DNA of 64,000 bases from Melioribacteraceae bacterium (GTDB lineage: Bacteria > Bacteroidota > Ignavibacteria > Ignavibacteriales > Melioribacteraceae): assembly GCA_021740785.1 (NCBI GenBank), contig JAIOZI010000016.1, positions 1 through 64,000 of the forward strand, given 5' to 3'. The notes below the pieces were generated by a model. It was given only the letters and a program-made list of their open reading frames with translations. It made no database searches and was not told the origin of the DNA. Below, one piece after another: positions 1 to 7,920 of this stretch (its first letter is position 1; each line of letters starts with the position of its first letter). Position numbers and translations under genes: made by a program.

Positions 1-299
1 TTGATAGCTTTTATGATTTTCCGCTTTGCTTTTTGCCTTACTGTAAGACCGTGTCACCCTTGTGAAAAAGATGTTTGGCTAAAGCCGGCATTTATTTTTG
101 TTTTCATTAATCTCCGCCATAAATGACGGAGCTATTTATCTAGGGTGTCAAGGCCCACGCCTTGACGATATGATGGATATTCCGGCGCTGCATGTTACTA
201 GGATTTGTAGTATCGAGAAGTGGTGGTTCCTAACACCCGGGTAAATTTGATTTATTACAAATTGAAATCGTTTTTTAGAATTGGATTTTCTGTGTTACG
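1..299. other. Non-coding region with short hairpins
   Basis: No credible gene is visible here. Two compact inverted repeats stand out: CTCCG at 112-116 pairs with CGGAG at 127-131, and GTCAAGG at 147-153 pairs with CCTTGAC at 160-166. They resemble intergenic palindromic repeat units rather than terminators, because no T-tract follows. The stretch runs directly into the heptamer array that begins at 300. Confidence 0.5.
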
Positions 300-432
300 C
301 TTTGCTTTCGGTTCTTGATTCTTGATTCTTGATTCTTGATTCTTTGCTTTTTGTTCTTTGCCCTTCACGCTATGCGCCATGCTCTATGCCCTCTGCTCTA
401 TGCTCTCTGCACTTTGCCTTTCACCGTGCACC
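300..432. repeat. Heptamer array 1 (CTTTGCY-like, strict 7-bp phase)
   Basis: Nineteen consecutive 7-bp units can be read without a phase slip. CTTTGCT at 300 and TTCGGTT come first, then four CTTGATT copies (314-341), then degenerate units such as CTTTGCT, CTTTGCC, CTATGCG, CTATGCC, CTCTGCT, CTATGCT, CTCTGCA, CTTTGCC and TTTCACC. The small open frame that crosses it (329-523) encodes only low-complexity sequence and is not a gene. The same unit consensus recurs at 59532-59671. Confidence 0.8.
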
Positions 433-563
433 CTCCTTTTCCCTCTGTGTCCCTAAAACAGTTTCACTGAGAACCTCTGAGAATACACCGAGATCCACAC
501 AGAGGAAAAACCAAATTTGTTAATTCATATCAATTTCTATTCAGCCAATAGATCCCATTATTC

Positions 564-646
564 TTTTTATATCATTCCGGTTTTTCAATAGTCAATCGTC
601 AGTTTTAATCACCGTAGCTTTAGTATAGGTGATAGTCAATATACAA
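564..646 (+). repeat. Dispersed direct repeat, copy A (~83 bp)
   Basis: This segment aligns without gaps to 59448-59530, with a constant offset of 58884. It shares the core TCAGTTTTAATCACCGTAGC and a following GGTGATAGTCAATAT stretch. The inner CACC...GGTG arms can form a small hairpin. It lies between the first heptamer array and the M28 gene. A few bases upstream, CCTCTGTGT (442-450) and ACACAGAGG (497-505) form a separate 9-bp inverted repeat. Confidence 0.75.
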
Positions 647-782
647 TCCCTCACTCCTCAATAGTCAATTGAACAATTGTTCCATTTTTCGATTTGATTC
701 TATGAACAGATAAATATATTTTAGAAAGTAAATTAATATTAGAAGTCTCATTTCACGAGTATCAAGTAATACCGGAGGAAAA

Positions 783-2576
783 ATGATAAGAAAAGTTTTC
801 ACAATATCAATTTTGTTAATTGCGTGGGTTAGTTCTTCATTTGCCCAAGCAGTTGAATCACCAGAAATAACAATAGATGAATTAAAAGATCACATCTATT
901 ATTTAGCTTCAGAAGAGCTTGGCGGAAGAAAGCCGGGTACAGAAGGGGGTAAACTTGCCGCCGAATACATCCGCGAAAATTTGGAAAAATCCGAATCAAT
1001 TAAATTGATCGGTGATGAAGGATTTCAACCTTTCGAAGTAGTCACCTCGATTTCGCTGGGTGAAACCAACACACTTTCGTTCAATGGGAAATCATATATT
1101 GTTGAAAATGATTTCATGCCGCTTTCAATGTCATCTTCGACTTCGGTTGAAGCACCGGTCGTATTTGCCGGTTACGGATTTAACATCGATGATGAAAAAA
1201 CCGGCTGGAGTGATTATGCCGACATAGACGTAAAAGGAAAATGGGTAATGATCTTAAGGGGATCGCCTGCTGCTGAGGATTCTGTTGATATTTACGATAC
1301 CTATTCACCTTTAACAAACAAAGCCTACACAGCTAAAGATATGGGAGTTGCCGGAGTACTATTTATTTCAGGCGAGAAATTTGATCCGGAAGATGAACTA
1401 ACAGAATTACGATATGAGCAGGGAATGAATCCGATTGGAATCCCGGTTCTTCATATTAAACGTGAGGTAGCCGATGATATGTTGAAAGAATATGATGTTA
1501 CGGTTGCAGCTTTGGAAAATCAATTAATTGAGATGCGTGCACCCAACAGTTTTGAGATTGAGTCACAATTAAAAGCAGAAATCAAAGTTGTAAAGAATGA
1601 TGCATCAACTCAAAACATAATTGCGGTTGTTGAAGGCTCTGACCCTGTATTAAAGAATGAATATATTCTTATCGGCGCTCATTATGATCATTTAGGTTTG
1701 GGCGGACCCGGTTCAGGTTCACGCGAACCGGATACGGTTGCAATTCATTACGGTGCAGACGATAATGCAAGCGGAACGGCGGCAATAATGGAAATATTCG
1801 AAAAACTTGCTGCGAACAGAGACAAATTAAAAAGAAGTGTTATTTATATGTCATTCGCTGCAGAGGAAATGGGGTTATTGGGATCGAAATATTTTACATC
1901 GAACCCTATTCTTGATTTGAAGACAATTAGACACATGATAAATTTGGATATGGTCGGCAGACTCGATCCGGAGACTAAAAGTTTTACGGTCGGAGGAACC
2001 GGTACGGCGGCTGGAATGAAAGAGATTATTGACGAGTACGGTGAAAAATACGGGTTGAATATTCAACAGTCTCCCGAGGGATACGGACCGTCTGATCATG
2101 CATCGTTTTATGCCGAAGATATCCCGGTTTTATTTTTCTTCACCGGTATTCACGATGATTATCACACATCCCGAGACGTCCCAGAATTGGTAAACTATGA
2201 TGGCGAAAAGATGATTGCCGATTTTGCTTATGAATTACTGCTCGACCTCGCCAACCGTGAAGAATATTTAGCTTACCAGGATGCCGGACCGAAACAGCCT
2301 GAGTCACGCGGAACCCGTTTCAAAGTAACGCTGGGCATTATGCCTGATGTTGCCGGGACAACTGAATTCGGATTAAAAGCCGATGCCGTTATTGAAGGGA
2401 AGCCCGCAGCAATGTCCGGGATGCAGAAGGGAGACATCATTATTTCAATCGAAGGGAAACCGGTAAAAGATATTTATGAATATATGAATAGACTTTCGGA
2501 ATTGAAAGAAGGTGATAGAATTAATGTTGAGGTTCTCCGCGGAGATGAAAAGAAAATCTTAATAGTGCAGTTATAA
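783..2576 (+). CDS. M28 family aminopeptidase with PA and PDZ domains, exported
   Basis: A zinc metallopeptidase of the M28 type, expected to remove N-terminal residues from peptides outside the cytoplasm. The 597-residue product starts with a Sec signal peptide ending near FAQA. A protease-associated insert spans about residues 110-240. The M28 metal site follows: GAHYDH (His about 300), GADDNASG (Asp about 325), AAEEMG (Glu pair about 360), MVGRL, and the late His in GPSDHASF. The C-terminal ~90 residues form a PDZ domain (AMSGMQKGDIIISIEGKPV). The start is supported by GGAGG 5 bases before ATG. The gene stands alone, with an intrinsic terminator just downstream. The substrate is not readable from sequence. 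Confidence 0.93.
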   Translation: MIRKVFTISILLIAWVSSSFAQAVESPEITIDELKDHIYYLASEELGGRKPGTEGGKLAAEYIRENLEKSESIKLIGDEGFQPFEVVTSISLGETNTLSFNGKSYIVENDFMPLSMSSSTSVEAPVVFAGYGFNIDDEKTGWSDYADIDVKGKWVMILRGSPAAEDSVDIYDTYSPLTNKAYTAKDMGVAGVLFISGEKFDPEDELTELRYEQGMNPIGIPVLHIKREVADDMLKEYDVTVAALENQLIEMRAPNSFEIESQLKAEIKVVKNDASTQNIIAVVEGSDPVLKNEYILIGAHYDHLGLGGPGSGSREPDTVAIHYGADDNASGTAAIMEIFEKLAANRDKLKRSVIYMSFAAEEMGLLGSKYFTSNPILDLKTIRHMINLDMVGRLDPETKSFTVGGTGTAAGMKEIIDEYGEKYGLNIQQSPEGYGPSDHASFYAEDIPVLFFFTGIHDDYHTSRDVPELVNYDGEKMIADFAYELLLDLANREEYLAYQDAGPKQPESRGTRFKVTLGIMPDVAGTTEFGLKADAVIEGKPAAMSGMQKGDIIISIEGKPVKDIYEYMNRLSELKEGDRINVEVLRGDEKKILIVQL

Positions 2577-2589
2577 ATTCGATGAACAG

Positions 2590-2615
2590 AGCCGGGTTCA
2601 GCCCGGCTTTTTTTT
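2590..2615 (+). terminator. Intrinsic terminator of the M28 peptidase gene
   Basis: AGCCGGG at 2590-2596 pairs with CCCGGCT at 2602-2608 around a 5-base loop, followed by a run of eight T. It lies 14 bases after the stop codon. The T-run leads straight into the left end of repeat element copy 1. Confidence 0.9.
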
Positions 2616-2838
2616 AACCCAGATTTTCCATTGGAAAATCTGCCCTTCGTGCCGACAATTTGTAAGTTGAGAAATATCAAATACTTAGCCATATAGAAAT
2701 TTTGGAATTCGTTATTTGAGTAAAATATTTTTCTTACAAATTGTTGGGGTTAATCCCGCAACATAAAATGTTTTAATAAAACATTTTATGAGCGGCTAAC
2801 GGCAAAAAATTTATTTCCAATGAATTTTTTGGGTTTAA
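2614..2838 (+). repeat. Palindromic mobile-like element, copy 1 (full length)
   Basis: A ~225 bp non-coding element present three times in the window in the same orientation. Its ends read TTAA(A)CCCA and TGGGTTTAA, which are terminal inverted repeats. Inside it are a palindrome centred on CCATTGG (CAGATTTTCCA/TGGAAAATCTG), a 15-bp long-range pair (2652-2666 with 2733-2747), a GC hairpin CGGGGTTAATCCCG, a long hairpin ending ATGAGCGG, and a terminal AAAAAATT.CATT/AATGAATTTTTT-type hairpin. No reading frame runs through it. It looks like a MITE-type or structured intergenic repeat. Confidence 0.85.
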
Positions 2839-2860
2839 CTATTGCGAAAGGTTTTTGTTT

Positions 2861-3229
2861 ATGCCGGAAAATGAGTTCGATAAAATATTCATACGATTGA
2901 AATCTATTTTTGAAAAATTTGAGAATGATCTTACTGTAATTGGTGATAATCAAAAGAACTATTCGCTTGAAGGTCCATATTCGGAAAAATTCAAAAAGAA
3001 CCTATGGTTTGGAGCTGTGCAGATTAAGAAAAATTATGTTAGCTGCCATTTGATGCCGGTCTATATGTACAAAGATTTAGCAGATGATGTACCAAAGGAT
3101 TTAAAGAAAAGAATGCAGGGCAAATCATGTTTTAATTTCAAAAAGTATGATGAAGATTTGTTCAAAAAAATGGAAGATTTTACCGATAAATGCTATACGA
3201 TTTTCTCAAATAGGATGGATAAACTTTAA
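2861..3229 (+). CDS. Conserved-looking hypothetical protein, 122 aa
   Basis: I do not recognise the family. The product is soluble, lysine-rich, and has no signal peptide or membrane segment. A central stretch (NYVSCHLMPVYMYKDL, then KKRMQGKSCFNFKK) looks like a folded alpha/beta domain. I prefer ATG 2861, which has AAAGG about 9 bases upstream, over an in-frame TTG two codons earlier. The gene begins 22 bases after the right end of repeat copy 1, so its promoter is either inside the repeat or in the short gap. It has no obvious functional link to its neighbours. Confidence 0.6.
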   Translation: MPENEFDKIFIRLKSIFEKFENDLTVIGDNQKNYSLEGPYSEKFKKNLWFGAVQIKKNYVSCHLMPVYMYKDLADDVPKDLKKRMQGKSCFNFKKYDEDLFKKMEDFTDKCYTIFSNRMDKL

Positions 3230-3483
3230 TCGAAAGTTATTTTCAACATTTTTACCATGCATAGACCTATTCCGCTTGCCTATAAATTCCAATCAAACTA
3301 ATTTAGTATTGTAAATTAGATAAACTTAACTGCTTTCTCCGTTTCAAAGCTTAACTGTGATGAAAGGGAAAAGAATTTTCAGCCGAAATCCTAAGATGAA
3401 GGAGTAGTTCTGACATCGGGGGATGGAGAATCTCACCTAATACTTTACGTGACCTCCTAACCTTGAAGTTTGATAGACAGAAA
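3230..3483 (+). promoter_or_regulatory. Possible structured 5' leader, unassigned
   Basis: This is a 254-base gap before the TM1266-like gene with several possible hairpins. GCTTT (3332-3336) pairs with AAAGC (3346-3350). CCG...CGG encloses TCCT...AGGA between about 3383 and 3420. A last hairpin pairs GGAG (about 3426) and CAC with GTG and CTCC just before the coding region. The 8-mer CTTAACTG occurs twice. I checked it by eye against cobalamin, TPP, FMN, SAM, Moco, THF and c-di-GMP consensus cores and found no convincing match. It may be a regulatory RNA or simply a long untranslated region. Confidence 0.3.
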
Positions 3484-3732
3484 ATGGAAAAGAAATTCCA
3501 CACATTAACAATCACAATTTACGATAGAAATAAGGCGTATAAAAAAATCGGTGAATTGCTGAATCAATATTCTGATATGATTTTGCTTAGAACAGGATAT
3601 CCGGTTAAAGAAAAAAATGCCGCCATTATCTTTCTTATAGTAGAAATGACAAATGATGAAATTGGCGCTTTGAGTGGGAAAATTGGTCAGATCGAATCGG
3701 TTAAGGTTAAGTCTACGACGTTAAATATTTAA
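3484..3732 (+). CDS. TM1266-family putative iron-only hydrogenase system regulator
   Basis: A small ACT-like protein of 82 residues matching the TM1266 family (putative regulators found near [FeFe]-hydrogenase maturation genes). Diagnostic segments are the N-terminal FHTLTITIYDR strand, the central RTGYPVKEKNAAII, and NDEIGALSGKIGQIESVKVKS near the C-terminus. I use ATG 3484 because family members start close to this point; an in-frame TTG at 3463 would add seven residues. The partner hydrogenase genes are not in this window, and the next gene, 33 bases on, is a TonB-dependent receptor. The role is inferred from family only. Confidence 0.75.
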   Translation: MEKKFHTLTITIYDRNKAYKKIGELLNQYSDMILLRTGYPVKEKNAAIIFLIVEMTNDEIGALSGKIGQIESVKVKSTTLNI

Positions 3733-3765
3733 TAAGATTTTGTGAATTATATTGCGAGGTAAAAA

Positions 3766-6054
3766 GTGAAGAGATTTTTCTTAATCATTGTACTAGTTTT
3801 AATAGGCTTGAATTTATATGCTCAGACCGGAAGTTTAAAAGGATACGTTTATGATGAATCAAACAACGAACCGATTGCAGGAGTAAATATTTCCATTCAA
3901 AACTCGGATTATGCCGCAACAACAAATCAAAACGGATTTTACTCATTCAATAATTTGCAAAGCAAACAATACGATGTAGTCATGTCGCATATTGGTTACC
4001 AAGTAAAAATCTTTAGAATTGATCTTGAGACTAATCAAAAAATTGTGAAAGATATTCACCTGATTCCCACACCAATTAATCTCGGTGAAATTACCGTAAC
4101 AAGCACGTTCAAAGATATTCTGCTGAGAGACGAACCCATGTCGGTAGAAGTTGTCACATCAGATCAAATTTTATTTGATAACAACATCACAATCTCCGAC
4201 GCAATGAAAAACGAACCCGGAGTTTCGGTTACGCGCGACGGTTTATGGACGACCGATGTTGCAATCCGCGGGTTGAGTAAATTTAATGTTGTTACTCTAA
4301 TTGACGGCAATAGAATCGAAACATCCACAGCACATGCTGCAAGATTATCACTGATTGATGTTAATGATATTGAAAGAATTGAAGTAATTAAGGGCGGCGC
4401 ATCGGCATTGTATGGTTCGGGGGCAATGGGCGGCGTTCTAAATGTAATCACCAAATCAGGCTATTACAGTGAAGGATTTAATGTTGGCGGCTCGTTTACA
4501 TCCGGATATAATACGGTTAATAAAGGTTCGTTGGGAAATGTTTCAATCAACGCTTCGGATGATCGCTGGTACGCCAAATTCAGCGGTACGATGAGAAATG
4601 CCTCCGATGCGGAAACGCCTTCCGGTAAACTGAACAGTAGGTTCAGAGATAATAATATCAATGCTTCCATTGGTGTGAGACCGACCGGCAGCCATGAGCT
4701 GATTTTTAATTATCAAAAATTTGACGCAAATGATGTCGGTATCCCGGGCGGGACACCTTTCCCTTCAGCCGCAACTGCAAGGTATATATCATCAAGCCGT
4801 GAACTCTTAAGCGGTGAATACCGTATCAAAAATTTGATGCCCAGCTTGTTGAGCTTTAGTTTTAAATTCTATCATCAAAAAATTATTCGTGATTTGGAAT
4901 TGATTCCTAATGCAAATGCTATTATTAATCCAGGCGCTAAACATGTAATGAACGGACTGCAGATCCAGACAAAATTTCTTATTAATAAATCAAACCTATT
5001 AATTGCCGGTATAGATTCGTGGCAGCGCTCCTATGATGGTTACAGGTATAAACATGTAATTCCTGCAAATCAAACCGTGTTTGAAAAACCTCTTCCGAAC
5101 TCTAAATTTCGAAGCGTCGGGATTTATGGTCAGAATGAAATTCAGTTAATGGGAAAGAAAATCAAACTCTCACTCGGCGGTAGATTTGATTTTATAAAAA
5201 TCACTAATGATGAAGTAAACAATCCGATTAGGATTACCACAAACGGGGTAATAAATAACACTCCACCTGTAAATGAAATCGGATCATTTGAAAAAAACAA
5301 TGTCAATAACTATTCATGGAGCGGAAATATTGGATTGCTCTATAAATTTAATGAGAACTTTAATACATCGCTAAATTATTCACATTCGTTCCGCTCGCCG
5401 AATCTTGAAGAACGTTACCAGTATATTGAATTATTGGGCAACACTTACCTTGGCAACCCTGAACTTGAACCTGAAATCGGTGATTTATTTGATCTGGGTT
5501 TTAGGTATTACGGGAAAAAGATTTCTTTTAGAATTAGTGCATTTTACAATTTCTTAAATAACTTGATGATCGATAGATTTGATTATGCAGACAATGTTTA
5601 TAGGAAGCAAAATGTCGGTTCAGCCGAACTTTATGGTTTTGAGTTTTCAATTGATTATAACATTTGGGGAAGTTTGGTTACTTATGCAAATGCGGCTTAT
5701 GTTAATGGTAAGGATAAAGAAACAGAAGGCTACTTGCCTGAGATTCCCCCGTTAAACGGTGTTCTTGGATTGAAAGGTTCGTTATTAAAATTGGTTAGAA
5801 TGGATTTCTATGTTAAGGCTGCTGATAATCAAAGTAGAACTGCATCCGATGAGACAGAAACACCTGGTTTTGCATTTTATAATTTTACAATCAGTTCAAT
5901 GCCAATTGATATTTTTATGGCAAAACTTTCTATTATAGGTGGAGTTGAAAATTTGTTTAATAAATCTTACAGGAACCATTTATCAACTTATAGAGGATTG
6001 ATAGTAAACGAACCGGGAAGAAATTTTTATATAAAATTAAATTTGACTTGGTAG
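3766..6054 (+). CDS. TonB-dependent outer-membrane receptor
   Basis: An outer-membrane beta-barrel that imports a scarce ligand using TonB energy. The 762-residue product has a signal peptide (to LNLYAQ), a carboxypeptidase-regulatory-like domain at about residues 23-105, a plug domain at about 118-235 (with IRGLSKFNVVTLIDGNR and GGASALYGSGAMGGVLNVITK), then a barrel that ends FYIKLNLTW with the usual terminal aromatic. The GTG start is preceded by GCGAGG. Ligand identity is not clear. Proximity to a cobalamin adenosyltransferase hints at a corrinoid and the preceding TM1266-like gene hints at a metal, but both are guesses. Confidence 0.93.
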   Translation: MKRFFLIIVLVLIGLNLYAQTGSLKGYVYDESNNEPIAGVNISIQNSDYAATTNQNGFYSFNNLQSKQYDVVMSHIGYQVKIFRIDLETNQKIVKDIHLIPTPINLGEITVTSTFKDILLRDEPMSVEVVTSDQILFDNNITISDAMKNEPGVSVTRDGLWTTDVAIRGLSKFNVVTLIDGNRIETSTAHAARLSLIDVNDIERIEVIKGGASALYGSGAMGGVLNVITKSGYYSEGFNVGGSFTSGYNTVNKGSLGNVSINASDDRWYAKFSGTMRNASDAETPSGKLNSRFRDNNINASIGVRPTGSHELIFNYQKFDANDVGIPGGTPFPSAATARYISSSRELLSGEYRIKNLMPSLLSFSFKFYHQKIIRDLELIPNANAIINPGAKHVMNGLQIQTKFLINKSNLLIAGIDSWQRSYDGYRYKHVIPANQTVFEKPLPNSKFRSVGIYGQNEIQLMGKKIKLSLGGRFDFIKITNDEVNNPIRITTNGVINNTPPVNEIGSFEKNNVNNYSWSGNIGLLYKFNENFNTSLNYSHSFRSPNLEERYQYIELLGNTYLGNPELEPEIGDLFDLGFRYYGKKISFRISAFYNFLNNLMIDRFDYADNVYRKQNVGSAELYGFEFSIDYNIWGSLVTYANAAYVNGKDKETEGYLPEIPPLNGVLGLKGSLLKLVRMDFYVKAADNQSRTASDETETPGFAFYNFTISSMPIDIFMAKLSIIGGVENLFNKSYRNHLSTYRGLIVNEPGRNFYIKLNLTW

Positions 6055-6089
6055 AAAAAGAATTTACAAACTTTTAAAAAGAAGACTTA

Positions 6090-6287
6090 TTAAACCCAGA
6101 TTTTCCATTGGAAAATCTGCCCTTCGGGCCGACAATTTGTAAGTTAAGAAATATCAAATACTTAGCCATATAGAAATTTTGGCACTTGTTATTTAAGCAA
6201 AATATTTATCTTACAAATTGTCGGGGTTAACCCCGCTCATAAAATGTTTTATTAAAACATTTCATGAGCGGACTGAGGCAAAAAATT
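6090..6287 (+). repeat. Palindromic mobile-like element, copy 2 (right end lost)
   Basis: Second copy of the element at 2614. It begins with a complete TTAAACCCA terminus and keeps the 15-bp long-range pair at exactly the same spacing (6129-6143 with 6210-6224). Its long hairpin is extended here, CCGCTCAT...ATGAGCGG. The final AT-rich hairpin and right terminus are missing: homology stops at GCAAAAAATT, immediately before the ATG of the DMT transporter gene. GAGG at 6275-6278, within the repeat, is the apparent ribosome binding site of that gene. Confidence 0.85.
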
Positions 6288-7169
6288 ATGGAATGGTTTC
6301 TATTAGCTTTCATCTCGGCTTTGCTTTCGGCAGTTGCCGCAGTTTCACAAAAGAAGATCCTTTTCAATTTGGAAGCTTTGGAATTTTCATTCCTTCTATC
6401 AATTCTTAATGCACTTTTCGCTCTTCCCTTTTTTTTATTAATTGATTTTTCTTCAGTAACTTCAACAGCTCTGCTGCTTCTTTATTTCAAAACGATTTTG
6501 GGCGCGCTGGCATTCTTAAATGTAATGCTTGCAATTAAAAATTTAGAGATCAGCGGAGCACTTCCTCTGATGGTACTTACACCTGGGTTGGTGGCTTTCT
6601 TTGCATTTATCTTACTTGGAGAGGCATTGGAAGGATCCGAAATTTTTGGAATGCTGCTTTTACTTCTCGGTACTTATGTATTGGAAATTCATCACAAGAA
6701 AGACATTCTTCAACCTTTTAAAATTTTCTATCAATCCAAAAATCATCATTACATAATCTATGCTTTGCTTTTTTTTACTGCTACTTCAATTCTGGACAAA
6801 GCATTACTTCGTGATTTTCAATTAACACCTTATGCGTTCATGGGATTTCAGCAGGTATTTATTGCAATAAATTTTTCAATAATTATATTAATCAAGAGAA
6901 AAGATATAAGAGCCATTTTCGGAAAAATTTCACGTGCGAATTGGTTATGGATTATATTAGTTGCGCTTCTGACAGTCGGTTACCGCTATACTCAAATTGA
7001 AGCAATTAAAATAGCTCCTGTTGCATTAGTTCTTTCAGTGAAGAGAATATCTGTTTTTTTTGCCATAATAATCGGCGGGAAATTATTCAAAGAGCGCTAT
7101 CTTTTAAGAAAATCAATTGCTACGATAATACTTTTATCCGGAGCAATACTGTTGATTTCCAATATTTAA
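6288..7169 (+). CDS. EamA/DMT-superfamily permease
   Basis: An inner-membrane transporter of the drug/metabolite superfamily with two EamA halves and about ten hydrophobic segments in 293 residues. The exported or imported substrate cannot be told. The first half carries the GALPLMVLTPGLVAFFAFILLGE pattern at its fourth to fifth helix, and the second half ends with a matching LSVKRISVFFAIIIGGKLFKE pattern. I choose ATG 6288 (MEWFLLAFISALLSA), with GAGG 9 bases upstream, over ATG 6264, which lies inside repeat copy 2 and would add eight repeat-encoded residues. The stop codon TAA overlaps the left terminus of repeat copy 3. Confidence 0.85.
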   Translation: MEWFLLAFISALLSAVAAVSQKKILFNLEALEFSFLLSILNALFALPFFLLIDFSSVTSTALLLLYFKTILGALAFLNVMLAIKNLEISGALPLMVLTPGLVAFFAFILLGEALEGSEIFGMLLLLLGTYVLEIHHKKDILQPFKIFYQSKNHHYIIYALLFFTATSILDKALLRDFQLTPYAFMGFQQVFIAINFSIIILIKRKDIRAIFGKISRANWLWIILVALLTVGYRYTQIEAIKIAPVALVLSVKRISVFFAIIIGGKLFKERYLLRKSIATIILLSGAILLISNI

Positions 7170-7390
7170 CCCAGATTTTCCATTGGAAAATCTGCCCTTC
7201 GAGCCGACAATTTGTAAGTTGTGAAATGTCAAATACTTAGTCATATAGAAATTTTGGTATTCGTTATTTAAGTAAAATATTTTTCTTACAAATTGTCGGG
7301 GTTAATCCCGCAATATAAAATGTTTTATTAAAACATTTTATGAGCGGTCAGCGGCAAAAAATTCATTTCCAATGAATTTTTTTGGTTTAA
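7166..7390 (+). repeat. Palindromic mobile-like element, copy 3 (full length)
   Basis: Third copy, complete, sitting between two convergent genes. The left TTAACCC supplies the stop codon of the DMT permease (7167-7169). The right GGTTTAA supplies the stop codon of the minus-strand cobO gene (7387-7389). The 15-bp pair is at 7204-7218 and 7285-7299. The terminal hairpin, an AAAAAATTCATT stem closing on AATGAATTTTTT, followed by T, could terminate transcription from either side. Confidence 0.87.
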
Positions 7391-7920
7391 CAGTCAATGC
7401 CTTTCCTTGAGATAACGCCTTGCTGATAGTAATGTTTAACCTCTTTCATCTCCGTTACAAGATCGGCTAATTTAATTATAGATTCAGGACAATACCTGCC
7501 TGTAAGTATTAACTCAATATTTTCCGGTCTCGACTTTATGAATTCAATCACATCCTCTTCGGTGAGTAATTTGAAAAATACTGCGACGAAAATTTCATCG
7601 AGAATAATCATGTTAAATTTTCCCGATTGCATCTTGCTCGATGCGCTCTGCAATGCTGATTTTGCAAGTTCTATTTCGGATTCCGGTGGATTTTCTTTTT
7701 TGAAAACGAATTCATCTTTACCGACAAAATTTATATCAATTAATCCGGCAAACTTTTCTAGTGATTTTCTTTCGCTATAGGGGAAATCCTTCATGAATTG
7801 CGTAATGTGGATTTTCAAACCGGCTCCCGCTGCTCTTAATGCCGAACCCAGAGCTGCAGAAGTTTTACCTTTACCGTTCCCCGTATAAACTTGGATATAA
7901 CCTTTGCTTAAATCACCCAT
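7387..7920 (-). CDS. cobO: Cob(I)yrinic acid a,c-diamide / corrinoid adenosyltransferase
   Basis: Transfers the adenosyl group of ATP to a reduced corrinoid, in adenosylcobalamin synthesis or salvage, in the cytoplasm. The 177-residue product is full length for the CobA/CobO/BtuR family. It has the P-loop GNGKGKTSAA near residue 15, the acidic strand MIILDEIFVAV near 105, a LILTGR segment, and the C-terminal TEMKEVKHYYQQGVISRKGID signature. Its start overlaps the end of the DUF1289 gene by 13 bases, so the two are probably translated together. The stop codon lies in the adjacent repeat element. Confidence 0.93.
   Translation of the reverse strand: MGDLSKGYIQVYTGNGKGKTSAALGSALRAAGAGLKIHITQFMKDFPYSERKSLEKFAGLIDINFVGKDEFVFKKENPPESEIELAKSALQSASSKMQSGKFNMIILDEIFVAVFFKLLTEEDVIEFIKSRPENIELILTGRYCPESIIKLADLVTEMKEVKHYYQQGVISRKGIDC

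Noticed and set aside
329-523. 64-codon open frame over the first heptamer array
   Set aside because: Its codons follow the 7-bp repeat, it has no ribosome binding site, and the product is low complexity.
2616-2840. Reading repeat copies as the ends of an insertion sequence with a transposase between them
   Set aside because: The copies are in the same orientation, each is complete with its own terminal inverted repeats, and no transposase lies between them.
3230-3462. Cobalamin riboswitch, suggested by cobO and a TonB receptor nearby
   Set aside because: The conserved core words (such as GCCACTG and the GGTGnnAATCC region) are not present in the right order.
6218-6409. Frame beginning inside repeat copy 2
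   Set aside because: Overlaps the DMT permease in another frame and depends on repeat sequence for its start.
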